Below are positions 23,844 through 32,392 of a stretch of 64,000 nucleotides of DNA, one piece after another. Position numbers and translations under genes: made by a program. Under the pieces are notes generated by a model. That model searched no databases. It saw only the letters and a list, made by a program, of their open reading frames with translations, and had not been told where the DNA came from. Origin of the DNA: Lachnospiraceae bacterium (GTDB lineage: Bacteria > Bacillota > Clostridia > Lachnospirales > Lachnospiraceae); contig SVFF01000011.1 in NCBI GenBank assembly GCA_015057005.1, positions 1 through 64,000 of the forward strand, written 5' to 3'. Position 1 is the first letter of the stretch; each line of letters begins with the position of its first letter.

Positions 23844-25766
23844 TTACAGTAAGTTTATAAACAATCCGCCGACAACGCTTCTGTTGATAAATTCCCTATA
23901 TTCTGCAGTATGTGTGTCATAATAGTCTGTCATAGGAACTCGGTCCGTTGTTTCGTTGAGCATATTTGTTATTGCCTCACATACCTTATCAAAGTATTCC
24001 TTATCATTCCAAATACAAGTAGACCACATTAACCAATCTATCTTTGTAAATGAGGCGCGAGAATCCAACGGTACACCATACCTGTTCATTTTCTCGGTAT
24101 AAACTTTAATTTCATTTTTCTTTACTTCGTCAGAGAATATGCAGTAGCCTAAAAGCGTGTCCCATACCATGTTGTACTTCATACTCCAACTTTCATTTTT
24201 GTCAAAGGTAAGTTTTGTACCGATGTGGTCTGCTTTTGCATCATTTTCCCAGTTTTTAGCCCACTGTTTAGCTATTTCCATATATGAAGCATCTCCGGAA
24301 AGGTCTGCATAGGCCGCAATACCAAGTATTGCTTTAAGGCTAAGATTGCAGTTACGTGCCAAACGCCCCGCAAAGTCATCTGTGCAAAGTTGGTCAGCAG
24401 GGTCGTAGCCGTAATTAAGCAGGTAATTTACCCAACCTTCCATCATTTCTCTGTTTGTATCAAATAACTCTGTATCGCCATTTTTATATTTTTTTACAGC
24501 AGCAAGACAAAGAAGCATGTTTCCGGCTTCTTCGACTGGCATTTGATAACTGAATTTATTATTGCCGTAAACCTGACCATTTGCAATTGGATATCTTCCT
24601 ACATCGTGCGGTGCAAAGTCAAACTTCCAGTCTTCAGAGTTTGCATATTTGATGATTGGCCTAAGCATTCCTTTTACGAGTTCAGGATTATATTTTAAGA
24701 ATAGCGGAATTGACGGATATGTAACGTCAAGTGTGCCTATACATCCGTTTGAATCGTTCTCCTTGGAAAGGAATATGATGTTGCCTTCAGTATCTTCAAC
24801 GAGCTTGTGTGCGGCAATAGCCTGTCTGTACGCAAGTGAAGTAATATATTCATATTGGTCACTTAATTTCCCGGATTCTGACATAAGCTTCATATCAAAT
24901 TCATCACACATTTTCTTTATTTCGGGATATTCTTTGATGGCCGCTTTAACCATATCTTCAAAGCTATTAAAGTATTTTGTGTAATATTCATCAAGTTGTG
25001 TGTAGAAATATTCAATTGGCTTAATTTCGTCATAAGCAACTGTAATAACGCCGGACATATCTTTTCTAATTGTATACAGATACGGCATATCAGAATGAGC
25101 ATTGTATATCTTGTTAATAGGGAAGTTATTTATGATCCTTCTTATGTCGGTGGTACGACCAATAGTGTTCATTCCGAGATACATATGCGGAGGGCCGGCA
25201 ATATATGCATCTTTGTCGCAAAGGTGCAGGTAGCCCCAGTCTATCGTCACTCTGTCATCGGCCCAAGATAAAGGGTTCTGCACAACATTGCCGCAACTCA
25301 TTGAGAAAGGAGTCTGTTTAAATTCAATACTCTGATCACGTCTGTTTACGCAGCCTTGAGAACTGATGCCGAATACGAAATGAACATCTTCAACATTTTC
25401 TTGTTTTACTTCAACTTCATAAGCCATATAGCTTACAGGACGTGTTAAGATATCAAGCCTGTCCAGTAAAAGTGGAGTTGTAAAGGAAAGCTTCACTTTT
25501 GCAACATCATTTTCAAATGTGTAAATTGAGCTAAGCGGTGTGATCTGCAAATCCGATTGATGGATTCTGTTACGAAACGATTTGTAATCATCATCAGTTC
25601 CTGCAATAGCATGGAACTTTCCGTCAATGTATAAGCCGACGAATATAGGCCATGGTTTTTCCGTCCAGTGCTTTGTGTAGCCGTTATAAAGCTTGTCAGC
25701 ACATGACCATATTGAAAAAAAGGGATCCACTGTAAATAACGGGACTGCTACCGGTCTTTTTTTCAT
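23844..25766 (-). CDS. GtaA/DUF4965-DUF5127 family protein (glutaminase-annotated)
   Basis: A 640-residue protein starting at ATG 25766 behind GGAGGA (25779-25774); an upstream TTG overlaps that site. Domain order fits DUF4964 and DUF5127 beta regions (about 10-270), then DUF4965 with an (alpha/alpha) barrel (about 270-640) containing GTLDVTYPSIPLFLKYNPEL, FAPHDVGRYP and MKYNMVWDTLLGY. Fungal members were named glutaminases, yet the fold is that of glycoside hydrolases, so a carbohydrate-active role is equally likely. No signal peptide is visible. It has a strong promoter 230 bases upstream. Confidence 0.85.
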   Translation of the reverse strand: MKKRPVAVPLFTVDPFFSIWSCADKLYNGYTKHWTEKPWPIFVGLYIDGKFHAIAGTDDDYKSFRNRIHQSDLQITPLSSIYTFENDVAKVKLSFTTPLLLDRLDILTRPVSYMAYEVEVKQENVEDVHFVFGISSQGCVNRRDQSIEFKQTPFSMSCGNVVQNPLSWADDRVTIDWGYLHLCDKDAYIAGPPHMYLGMNTIGRTTDIRRIINNFPINKIYNAHSDMPYLYTIRKDMSGVITVAYDEIKPIEYFYTQLDEYYTKYFNSFEDMVKAAIKEYPEIKKMCDEFDMKLMSESGKLSDQYEYITSLAYRQAIAAHKLVEDTEGNIIFLSKENDSNGCIGTLDVTYPSIPLFLKYNPELVKGMLRPIIKYANSEDWKFDFAPHDVGRYPIANGQVYGNNKFSYQMPVEEAGNMLLCLAAVKKYKNGDTELFDTNREMMEGWVNYLLNYGYDPADQLCTDDFAGRLARNCNLSLKAILGIAAYADLSGDASYMEIAKQWAKNWENDAKADHIGTKLTFDKNESWSMKYNMVWDTLLGYCIFSDEVKKNEIKVYTEKMNRYGVPLDSRASFTKIDWLMWSTCIWNDKEYFDKVCEAITNMLNETTDRVPMTDYYDTHTAEYREFINRSVVGGLFINLL

Positions 25767-25998
25767 GATTTTATCCTCCAAAAATTATTGTGTAGTGTGA
25801 GTGTGACACACCATTTTTATTAAAACCTTTGTAAATATGATAGCAAGAATACAAGAAGTGCACATTAGGACAATCTGCAAATCACAATGATAAACTGTCG
25901 GGTACAACATAAAAAGGCGACATGGGTTTAATCTGCGTTCCTCATGGTCTCGGTAGGTGAACAACCATAATATCCTCTACATCTATACATGTATTTCT

Positions 25999-26027
25999 AT
26001 TATAGCAGTGACCTTCTTATAGTTCAA
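25999..26027 (-). promoter_or_regulatory. Promoter of the DUF4965 gene with a long leader
   Basis: On the minus strand: TTGAAC (26027-26022), a 17-base spacer and TATAAT (26004-25999) preceded by TGC. The start codon is about 225 bases downstream. The leader contains an AACGCAGATTAAACC stretch, a T-run (about 25919-25915) and a GTGTGACACAC hairpin near 25801; no known riboswitch is recognised. Confidence 0.6.
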
Positions 26028-26058
26028 CTATATGGTTTGCATTTTCACTAACTTTGAT

Positions 26059-26100
26059 TAGTCTGATTTAAAAGAACTTGGCTGGTAAATCCCAATTTTT
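26059..26100 (+). repeat. Dispersed hairpin repeat, left half
   Basis: TAGTCTGATT (26059-26068) through AAAGAACTTGGCTGGTAAATC matches the left half of the copy at 13289-13340 with four differences, then diverges after CCCAATTT. Confidence 0.55.
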
Positions 26101-26136
26101 CGAAATGTTGTACCTGGGAACACTTTCTGAAAAGCA

Positions 26137-26169
26137 AAATAAAAATCCTTCCCCTTTCACGGGGAAGGA
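26137..26169 (-). terminator. Terminator of the hydantoinase gene
   Basis: On the minus strand TCCTTCCCC pairs with GGGGAAGGA over six bases and runs into a T-rich stretch (TTTTTATTTT), 16 bases after the stop codon. Confidence 0.9.
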
Positions 26170-26184
26170 CTGATTTTGATCATT

Positions 26185-28188
26185 TTATTTATTGCTGACA
26201 AACACAGATACTTTCTTGGCTACAAAGATGCTGGTTCCGTAGGAGGACATTGCTTCCTGCAAGTGTTCTTCCCTGCGCAGGACCAGCTTTTCTTTTACAG
26301 CGCCCCTGCGGAGTGCCTCGGCTATAGCCAGCCTTTCGGCGGTCTGTGCAGCAAGATCCACTGCATCATCGAGAGACTCGGCGCTGAGACTTTCACCGCC
26401 GCCGTTTATAAGAAAGTGGATGTCGTCATCGTCCGGAAGGATTTCCATAGTCACACAGACCTCCACATTGCCGACCACGGCGCCCAGAGCGTTGGCCACC
26501 TGGGAATGAGGCCCCAGCAGGGCCTTGGTGCCCAAAAGCGCGGCCACTTCCTCCAAAAAGACACCGGTGGGTCCACCTACACCCAGCAGGGGAACTTCGC
26601 TGGTCAGGGGGAGAGAGAGGAAATCTTCTGCACCGTTTGTCTGGCGGCAGACTGCTTGTTCATATAAGCCTTCGATCATGCAGAGCATGCCGGCCTGCAT
26701 TTCTTCCTGCTTCAGAGTGGGATATTTATGACTGAGCATTACGCGGGCTACATTGCAGTAGAGCTTCCGGCGTACCTTTTCGTAAATCTTTTCGGCCATT
26801 TCTTCCGTGGTAATGCCAAGGATTTCTGCCATAACGGCCAAACCTGCCTCGGAGGCCTCTGTAATATAACCTTTGTAATCTCCCTTCACATGCATGGCGT
26901 CCGTAGGAGTTACACCGCAGCGGATGAGTACCCCCTCGCTGATCAACCGGCTCAGACTGCCGGGCATCAGGGAGATATCATGTTTTTCCTCCAGACCGGC
27001 CAAACTCAGGGGATTCTGATAAAAAATGCCTGCCAGCTGCCGTTCAAAATCGGAGTAGGAAGTATTGTTGGAAATATCCTTCAGTCCCACATAAATATTT
27101 TTGCGCCAGCTGTTTCGTTTTACCTTGGCGGCCAGGTCATCTCTCAGAATGTCCAGGATGCCGGGATAATAAGAGGCGGCCATACAAAGGGGCATGACAC
27201 GGCAGCTGCCAAGAGTGATATCCCGTTCGGATGCAAACAGCACCTCGCTGTCGCCGCCCAGACCAAAAGTGTCCACATACAGGCCGTTTACAAAAATTTT
27301 CCAGCCGCCAACGGAGATTCCCTTTTCGCTGCGGACGGGAAGGCTGTCCCGAATCAGGGAAATGTCGGTGGTAGTACCGCCCATGTCGATCATGATGCCG
27401 TCGGTCACCTGATGCAGTTCAGCAGCGCCGATCACGCTGGCGGCAGGACCGCTGAGGATCGTCTCAATAGGACGGATGCGGGCCATTTCTTCGTTCATCA
27501 GACTGCCGTCGCTGCGGACGATTCTGACGGGAGCGGTGATGCCACGCTTGGTCATAGAAGTTTTAACTGCCTGCAGAAATTCTGCGATCACGGAAATCAG
27601 TCGGGCATTCAACAGTGCGCTGGCACCTCTGCCGATCACGTTCCCTTCCTGGGAAATCTCATAGCCACAGACAGTTGGAATGCCCAGCTTCTCTGTGATT
27701 TTGCGGACTTCTTTTTCCAGGGCGGCGCCGTTTCCCTTTGCATACAATTCTACAATGCCCACCGCCTGACAGTCCTGCAGTGTCTCGGCCAGCTGGGCTT
27801 CCACCTGCTGCCAGTCCGGGGCTTCTAAAATCTCCCCGCGAAGCGTCTTCTTGCAAGGGATGTACAGTAAGGTATCATCCATGGGCAGACCGTAATTCTT
27901 ACCGGTGCGCTCCACGGTCTCCTTGTCCATGCCGATAAAGATCAATTTACTTCTGCCGCCTTTGCCTTCCACACAGGCATTGGTAGCAAGGGTAGTGGAC
28001 AGGCCCACTGTCTCAGCCTGTGCCAGCAGCCTGGCAGGCAGCAGTGCCAGAACATTGTCAATGCCCAGGGACAGGTCCTCCCTGGTAGTGGGTGTCTTGG
28101 CAGATGCCAGTATTTCTTTGGTATCCAGGTCGTAAAGCACGCCGTCCGTGCAGGTGCCGCCTGTGTCAATTCCCAATCCGATCTTCAA
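26185..28188 (-). CDS. Hydantoinase/oxoprolinase family protein (HyuA-like)
   Basis: Start set at TTG 28188 behind GGAG, which gives the standard opening MKIGLGIDTGGTCTDGVLYD; longer in-frame starts add unrelated residues. The 667-residue protein has the HyuA N-terminal domain (ASAKTPTT, STTLATNACVEGKGG) and the hydantoinase A ATPase domain (SGPAASVIGAAEL, MIDMGGTTTDISLI). Family members cleave hydantoins or 5-oxoproline with ATP, usually with a HyuB partner. No hyuB is adjacent, so the substrate remains open. Confidence 0.9.
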   Translation of the reverse strand: MKIGLGIDTGGTCTDGVLYDLDTKEILASAKTPTTREDLSLGIDNVLALLPARLLAQAETVGLSTTLATNACVEGKGGRSKLIFIGMDKETVERTGKNYGLPMDDTLLYIPCKKTLRGEILEAPDWQQVEAQLAETLQDCQAVGIVELYAKGNGAALEKEVRKITEKLGIPTVCGYEISQEGNVIGRGASALLNARLISVIAEFLQAVKTSMTKRGITAPVRIVRSDGSLMNEEMARIRPIETILSGPAASVIGAAELHQVTDGIMIDMGGTTTDISLIRDSLPVRSEKGISVGGWKIFVNGLYVDTFGLGGDSEVLFASERDITLGSCRVMPLCMAASYYPGILDILRDDLAAKVKRNSWRKNIYVGLKDISNNTSYSDFERQLAGIFYQNPLSLAGLEEKHDISLMPGSLSRLISEGVLIRCGVTPTDAMHVKGDYKGYITEASEAGLAVMAEILGITTEEMAEKIYEKVRRKLYCNVARVMLSHKYPTLKQEEMQAGMLCMIEGLYEQAVCRQTNGAEDFLSLPLTSEVPLLGVGGPTGVFLEEVAALLGTKALLGPHSQVANALGAVVGNVEVCVTMEILPDDDDIHFLINGGGESLSAESLDDAVDLAAQTAERLAIAEALRRGAVKEKLVLRREEHLQEAMSSYGTSIFVAKKVSVFVSNK

Positions 28189-28231
28189 AATAATCTCCGT
28201 TCCGCCGCAGCCTGTGCGGCCCAAGTAGTAA

Positions 28232-28262
28232 GGAGGCTTTCTGCAATCGGTCGAAAGCCTCC
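28232..28262 (-). other. Inverted repeat upstream of the hydantoinase gene
   Basis: GGAGGCTTTC (28232-28241) and GAAAGCCTCC (28253-28262) form a perfect 10-bp inverted repeat with an 11-base loop, 44 bases before the start codon. It may be an operator or a leader hairpin. Otherwise the 28189-28530 gap contains only the next promoter. Confidence 0.55.
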
Positions 28263-28409
28263 GTATATGGTATTATTGTACAGAAAAAAGCAGCACTTTG
28301 CCAGGTAATAACTTTGGAAAAATGTGATTTATTTTGTCATTTTATTACTATAGGGTACTGAATTGTGGAAATCAAGGTGTCTTGGCATATTCACGACAAA
28401 AATAAAAGA

Positions 28410-28438
28410 TTGATGCAAAAATGAAATAGGTGTATGCT
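28410..28438 (+). promoter_or_regulatory. Candidate promoter of the first nucleoside hydrolase
   Basis: TTGATG (28410-28415), 17-base spacer, TATGCT (28433-28438). The leader contains a TCTC-GAGA mini hairpin at about 28472-28490. Confidence 0.4.
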
Positions 28439-28530
28439 TAAGGTGCAGCAATAAATAAAAGAATTTTTGGGATCTCAGAAAAGTGAGATACCGACATATG
28501 GATTCGCAGGATTTGAGGTGAAATAAGTAC

Positions 28531-29409
28531 ATGAGGACATTTATATTGGGGACAGATTGGGGAACAGATTGTGATGATGTGGTGGCAGTCCGTCTGCTGA
28601 CAAGGGCAGTAAAAGAGCAAAAAATCAAGCTGGCAGCTATTGGCATTAATCATTGTTTTCATGATTCAGTTGCTTCTGTGGATGGGTTCCTTACCAGGGA
28701 AGGCATCTCGGGGGTGAAGATTGGGCTTGATTGTGATATTACAGACGGTGAAGGTAAGTATCAGAAAAATCTGTCGCAGTACGCATCTGTCTACCATTCC
28801 AACAAAGATGCCGAGGATGCAGTAAGATTATACAGAAAGATTCTGGCTGAGTCTAATGAGAAAGTAGAAATTGTAGAAATTGGTTTTTTGCACGTGATTG
28901 CCAAGGTATTGGAAAGTGGTCCTGACGATATTAGCAATCTGACCGGGATGGAGTTGCTTCGCAAAAAGGCGGCAAAACTTTGGGTTATGGCAGGGAAATG
29001 GGATCAGTATGGTGGTTCGGAATATAATATGGTATTCAATAGCATAACCAGGCGTGCTTCCTATATCTTATGCGAAAAATGTCCTATTCCTATCACTTTT
29101 TTGGGTTGGGAAGTAGGGCATGATGTGATTACAGGTAATGCTTTAAGAAAAGAAGATGTGCTGTATCAGGTTATGTGCGACCATGGTTCTTCAGGTGGAA
29201 GAGCTTCTTGGGATCCTATGCTGGTATTGCTTGCTGTTATCGGCAATGAAACAGAAGCGGGATACGGCATAAAGCAAGGCAGAGCCAGTGTGGATGAAGA
29301 AAGTGGACGTAACTATTTCGAGACAAGTAAAGATGGTTTGCATTGTTATGTGGTAAGATTACATGAACCTCATTATTATGCTAACCGGATAAATGAGATT
29401 ATCAGCTAG
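28531..29409 (+). CDS. Nucleoside hydrolase (IUNH family)
   Basis: A 292-residue protein. The metal-binding motif LGTDWGTDCDDVVAV at the N-terminus replaces the usual DTD-x-G-x-DD, keeping the acidic ladder that binds Ca2+. These enzymes split nucleosides into base and ribose. The C-terminal SWDPMLVLLAV and conserved GHDVITG segments fit the fold. It is followed by a sugar kinase, ribokinase and a second nucleoside hydrolase, so the released ribose is probably phosphorylated by the neighbours. Confidence 0.88.
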   Translation: MRTFILGTDWGTDCDDVVAVRLLTRAVKEQKIKLAAIGINHCFHDSVASVDGFLTREGISGVKIGLDCDITDGEGKYQKNLSQYASVYHSNKDAEDAVRLYRKILAESNEKVEIVEIGFLHVIAKVLESGPDDISNLTGMELLRKKAAKLWVMAGKWDQYGGSEYNMVFNSITRRASYILCEKCPIPITFLGWEVGHDVITGNALRKEDVLYQVMCDHGSSGGRASWDPMLVLLAVIGNETEAGYGIKQGRASVDEESGRNYFETSKDGLHCYVVRLHEPHYYANRINEIIS

Positions 29410-29418
29410 AAGCGAAGA

Positions 29419-29508
29419 AATATTAGTGTGAATCCATTGTCTGTCGTAGCGCTTTTTGCTATAGTTATATCAGATGGTTTCTCTATATAGTTTTACGGAA
29501 AGGACACT
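29419..29508 (+). repeat. Shared promoter module, copy 2 (before PfkB kinase)
   Basis: Counterpart of 6173-6264: TTGTCT (29437-29442), 17 bases, TATAGT (29460-29465), then the same GGTTTCTCT-TATAGTTTTACGG segment. It supplies the promoter of the sugar kinase. Confidence 0.75.
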
Positions 29509-29523
29509 AAGGGAGTACGATTT

Positions 29524-30441
29524 ATGATTTATACATTGACGATGAACCCTGCCATTGACATGAACATCTGCAGTAAGGGCCTGGTGCCTAAGAAGGTGAA
29601 CCGTACCTTTAACGCTTCTTATTCCGCCAACGGAAAAGGTTTGAACGTGAGTTTTGCGCTGGGACACTTTGGGATACCTTCCGGGATTTTGGGGTTCTTC
29701 GGAGGATTCTCGGGGAAGTTCATTGTGGAGGAAGCACAGCACATGGGCTATGATGTGTGCCCGGTCTGGGTGGAGGATACCACCAGGATCAATGTGTTTT
29801 TAAATGACGGCAGTTCAGAATATGTACTTGCCAATGAAGGCTCCTTTGTGCCGGAAGATGCCAGGGCGGAACTTTTGAAGATTATAAAAGAAATAGAAGA
29901 TGTGGACTATTTGTGCATCAGCGGAAGTCTTCCCAAGGGAATCAGCCCTGATTATTACGAGGAGATCCTGAAGGTTTGTGAGGAAAAAGGCGTAGATGTG
30001 ATCCTGGATATCAGTGCTCCCAAGCTGTCGGAGCTTTTGGCTTATAGGCCGCTTCTGATCAAGCCAAACGATGAGGAGTTGGAGCAGATTTTCGGATATA
30101 CTCTGGATACGGAAGGGGCAGTAGTAAAGGCTCTGAAAGAACTTTATGGGAAAGGCGCGCGCAATATCCTGCTTACATTGGGGGAACAAGGCTCTTATTT
30201 TTATAACGGAGAGAAAATATACAATGCCGGTATCCGCAAGGTGGAGGTGCTCAATTCTGCCTGTGCAGGAGATGTGGCCCTGGGAGCATTTATGAGTGTC
30301 TGGCTGAAAGACAGAGGTGCCGTGGAGGCTGCAATGAAAAATGCTGCGGCAGCCGGTGCCAATGCGGCGGAGAGCCAGGGCATAGGTACTTTGGAGAAGG
30401 TGCCCGAATATCGGGAAGAGATTACTATCCGGGTGGTTTAG
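29524..30441 (+). CDS. 1-phosphofructokinase/tagatose-6-phosphate kinase-like PfkB kinase
   Basis: A 305-residue PfkB-family kinase. The opening MIYTLTMNPAIDM and the GKGLNVSFAL motif are typical of FruK/LacC, and the C-terminal catalytic signature is NSACAGDVALGAFMS, with CAGD replacing the usual GAGD but keeping the catalytic Asp. It should phosphorylate a hexose phosphate such as fructose 1-phosphate or tagatose 6-phosphate. No PTS genes are adjacent, so the substrate is uncertain. The next gene, a ribokinase, starts 33 bases later. Confidence 0.9.
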   Translation: MIYTLTMNPAIDMNICSKGLVPKKVNRTFNASYSANGKGLNVSFALGHFGIPSGILGFFGGFSGKFIVEEAQHMGYDVCPVWVEDTTRINVFLNDGSSEYVLANEGSFVPEDARAELLKIIKEIEDVDYLCISGSLPKGISPDYYEEILKVCEEKGVDVILDISAPKLSELLAYRPLLIKPNDEELEQIFGYTLDTEGAVVKALKELYGKGARNILLTLGEQGSYFYNGEKIYNAGIRKVEVLNSACAGDVALGAFMSVWLKDRGAVEAAMKNAAAAGANAAESQGIGTLEKVPEYREEITIRVV

Positions 30442-30474
30442 GCGCTATTATGAATTGGCAGAAAGGGATTTGCA

Positions 30475-31383
30475 ATGAAGATTTTAAATTTTGGTTCCTG
30501 TAATATTGACTTAGTTTACAGCGTGAAACATATTGTGCAGCCGGGAGAGACTCTGGCTGCGGAAGGAATGGCAAGATTTCCCGGTGGAAAGGGATTGAAC
30601 CAGGCAATCGCCATTGCCAGGGCAGGTGCGCCTGTGTATATGGCGGGCTGCGTGGGAGAAGATGACGATATGCTCGCACCACTGCTTAGTGATTCGGGAG
30701 TGGATCTGACCTATCTGCGGACGGTGAAAGGCCCCACCGGCCATGCCATCATCCAGGTGGATGAGGGGGGAGAAAACTGCATTATCATCTTTCCCGGTGC
30801 CAACGGCGCAGTATCCTGTGACCATATTGATCAGGTTTTGCAGGATTTTGAAGAAGGAGATATTTTGCTGCTTCAAAATGAGATCAGCAACATCCCTTAT
30901 CTGCTGGAAAGGGCTGGGGAAAAGGGGATGCGGATCGTGCTGAATCCTTCCCCTTATGCTGAATGGATGCAGAATATCGATCTGGGCCTGCTGTCTTGTG
31001 TGATTTTAAATGAGACGGAAGCCGGATGTATGGCCGGCACCGGACAGCCGCTGGACTTTTTGGAGCAGATGCGTATAAGTCACCCCAAGCTGGATGTGGT
31101 ACTGACGCTTGGAAGTGCAGGATGCATATTCCAAAAGGAAGGAATGCTTTACAGACAGCCCTCCTTTAAGACCAACGTGGTGGATACTACAGGGGCGGGA
31201 GATACCTTTACAGGCTACTTTATTGCCGGTCTTTACAGGCAGGAAGATACAGAAGAACTGCTGCGGATAGCGACAGCCGCAGCTGCCATTGCCATTGCAG
31301 GTGAAGGTGCGGCATCTTCTATTCCGGCGTATGAAACAGTGAGAGCGGCTGTGGATCATATGGTACCCAATGAAGCGGATTGA
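30475..31383 (+). CDS. rbsK: Ribokinase
   Basis: A 302-residue PfkB-family sugar kinase. The N-terminal FGSCNIDLVYSV, substrate motif FPGGKGLNQAIAIARAGA, and catalytic signature VVDTTGAGDTFTGYF are classic for RbsK, which makes ribose 5-phosphate. Flanking nucleoside hydrolases would supply free ribose. AAAGGGA precedes the ATG. Confidence 0.92.
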   Translation: MKILNFGSCNIDLVYSVKHIVQPGETLAAEGMARFPGGKGLNQAIAIARAGAPVYMAGCVGEDDDMLAPLLSDSGVDLTYLRTVKGPTGHAIIQVDEGGENCIIIFPGANGAVSCDHIDQVLQDFEEGDILLLQNEISNIPYLLERAGEKGMRIVLNPSPYAEWMQNIDLGLLSCVILNETEAGCMAGTGQPLDFLEQMRISHPKLDVVLTLGSAGCIFQKEGMLYRQPSFKTNVVDTTGAGDTFTGYFIAGLYRQEDTEELLRIATAAAAIAIAGEGAASSIPAYETVRAAVDHMVPNEAD

Positions 31384-31466
31384 GTTTGTCCAAGACATGA
31401 CAACTGAGCGGCGTCAAAAGAAAAGAAGCACAGTTGCGTGGAGAGAGTAGAAAAGGAGGTTGCAGC

Positions 31467-32375
31467 ATGGATGCAATCAAGATTTTAAAGAAATTGGAGC
31501 GCCCCACCCACAAGGTGGATGTGGTACTGGATACGGACACCTACAATGAGATAGACGACCAGTTTGCGTTGTCCTATATGCTGGCCTGCAAGGAGAAGCT
31601 GTGCTGTAAGGCGATTTACGCGGCGCCCTTTTACAACATGCACTCCACAGGTCCTGCAGACGGCATGGAGAAAAGTTATCAGGAAATCCTGCATCTGCTC
31701 ACACTGATGGAGCGGGATGATCTGAAAGAGTCTGTATATAAGGGCTCTGCTGGATATCTGGAAAACGAAGAGACTCCGGTGATTTCCCCGGCAGCGGAGC
31801 ATTTGTGTAAATTGGCCATGGAATATTCCGCGGAAGAGCCGTTGTATGTGGTGGCGATTGGTGCCATCACCAATATTGCCTCTGCGATCCTGATGAAGCC
31901 GGAGATCACAGAGCGTATTGTGGTGGTGTGGCTGGGAGGTCATGCCCTCCATTGGCCTGACACTAAGGAATTTAATATGGCACAGGATGTGGCGGCTGCC
32001 AGAATTATTTTCGGCTGCGGTGTGCCGCTGGTGCAGATTCCCTGCATGGGCGTATGTTCTTCTTTTGCGATCAGTGAGGCGGAATTACTTTATTGGCTCA
32101 AGGGTAAAAACAGACTTTGCGATTATCTGGTGCAGCATACCATTGACGAGGTTACTTATGCGGCAGGAAAGCCCTGGACCCGTGTGATCTGGGACGTGAC
32201 AGCGGTGGCCTGGCTTACCGGAGATTTTACTGAAAGTTATATTCTGCCCAGCGCCATTCCGGAGTATGACCACCACTACGGCAGCAATCCCTCCGGACAT
32301 CCTATGCGTTATATTTACCACATTAAACGCGATGCGCTGGTGCAGGACCTGTTTGACAAATTAGGCAGTTTCTAG
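31467..32375 (+). CDS. Second nucleoside hydrolase
   Basis: Start at ATG 31467 behind AAAGGAGG; the upstream in-frame start adds a basic leader without a ribosome binding site. The 302-residue protein opens with the metal motif VVLDTDTYNEIDDQFALSY, and contains the LYVVAIGAITNIASAI core and a HHYGSNPSGHP end. It differs clearly from the first hydrolase of this cluster, so the two likely prefer different nucleosides or related N-ribosides. Confidence 0.9.
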   Translation: MDAIKILKKLERPTHKVDVVLDTDTYNEIDDQFALSYMLACKEKLCCKAIYAAPFYNMHSTGPADGMEKSYQEILHLLTLMERDDLKESVYKGSAGYLENEETPVISPAAEHLCKLAMEYSAEEPLYVVAIGAITNIASAILMKPEITERIVVVWLGGHALHWPDTKEFNMAQDVAAARIIFGCGVPLVQIPCMGVCSSFAISEAELLYWLKGKNRLCDYLVQHTIDEVTYAAGKPWTRVIWDVTAVAWLTGDFTESYILPSAIPEYDHHYGSNPSGHPMRYIYHIKRDALVQDLFDKLGSF

Positions 32376-32392
32376 GCGCAGGAGGAAGAAAA

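Noticed and set aside
26728-27828. 366-aa plus-strand frame opposite the hydantoinase
   Set aside because: It is a shadow of the minus-strand gene, which has the motifs and ribosome binding site.
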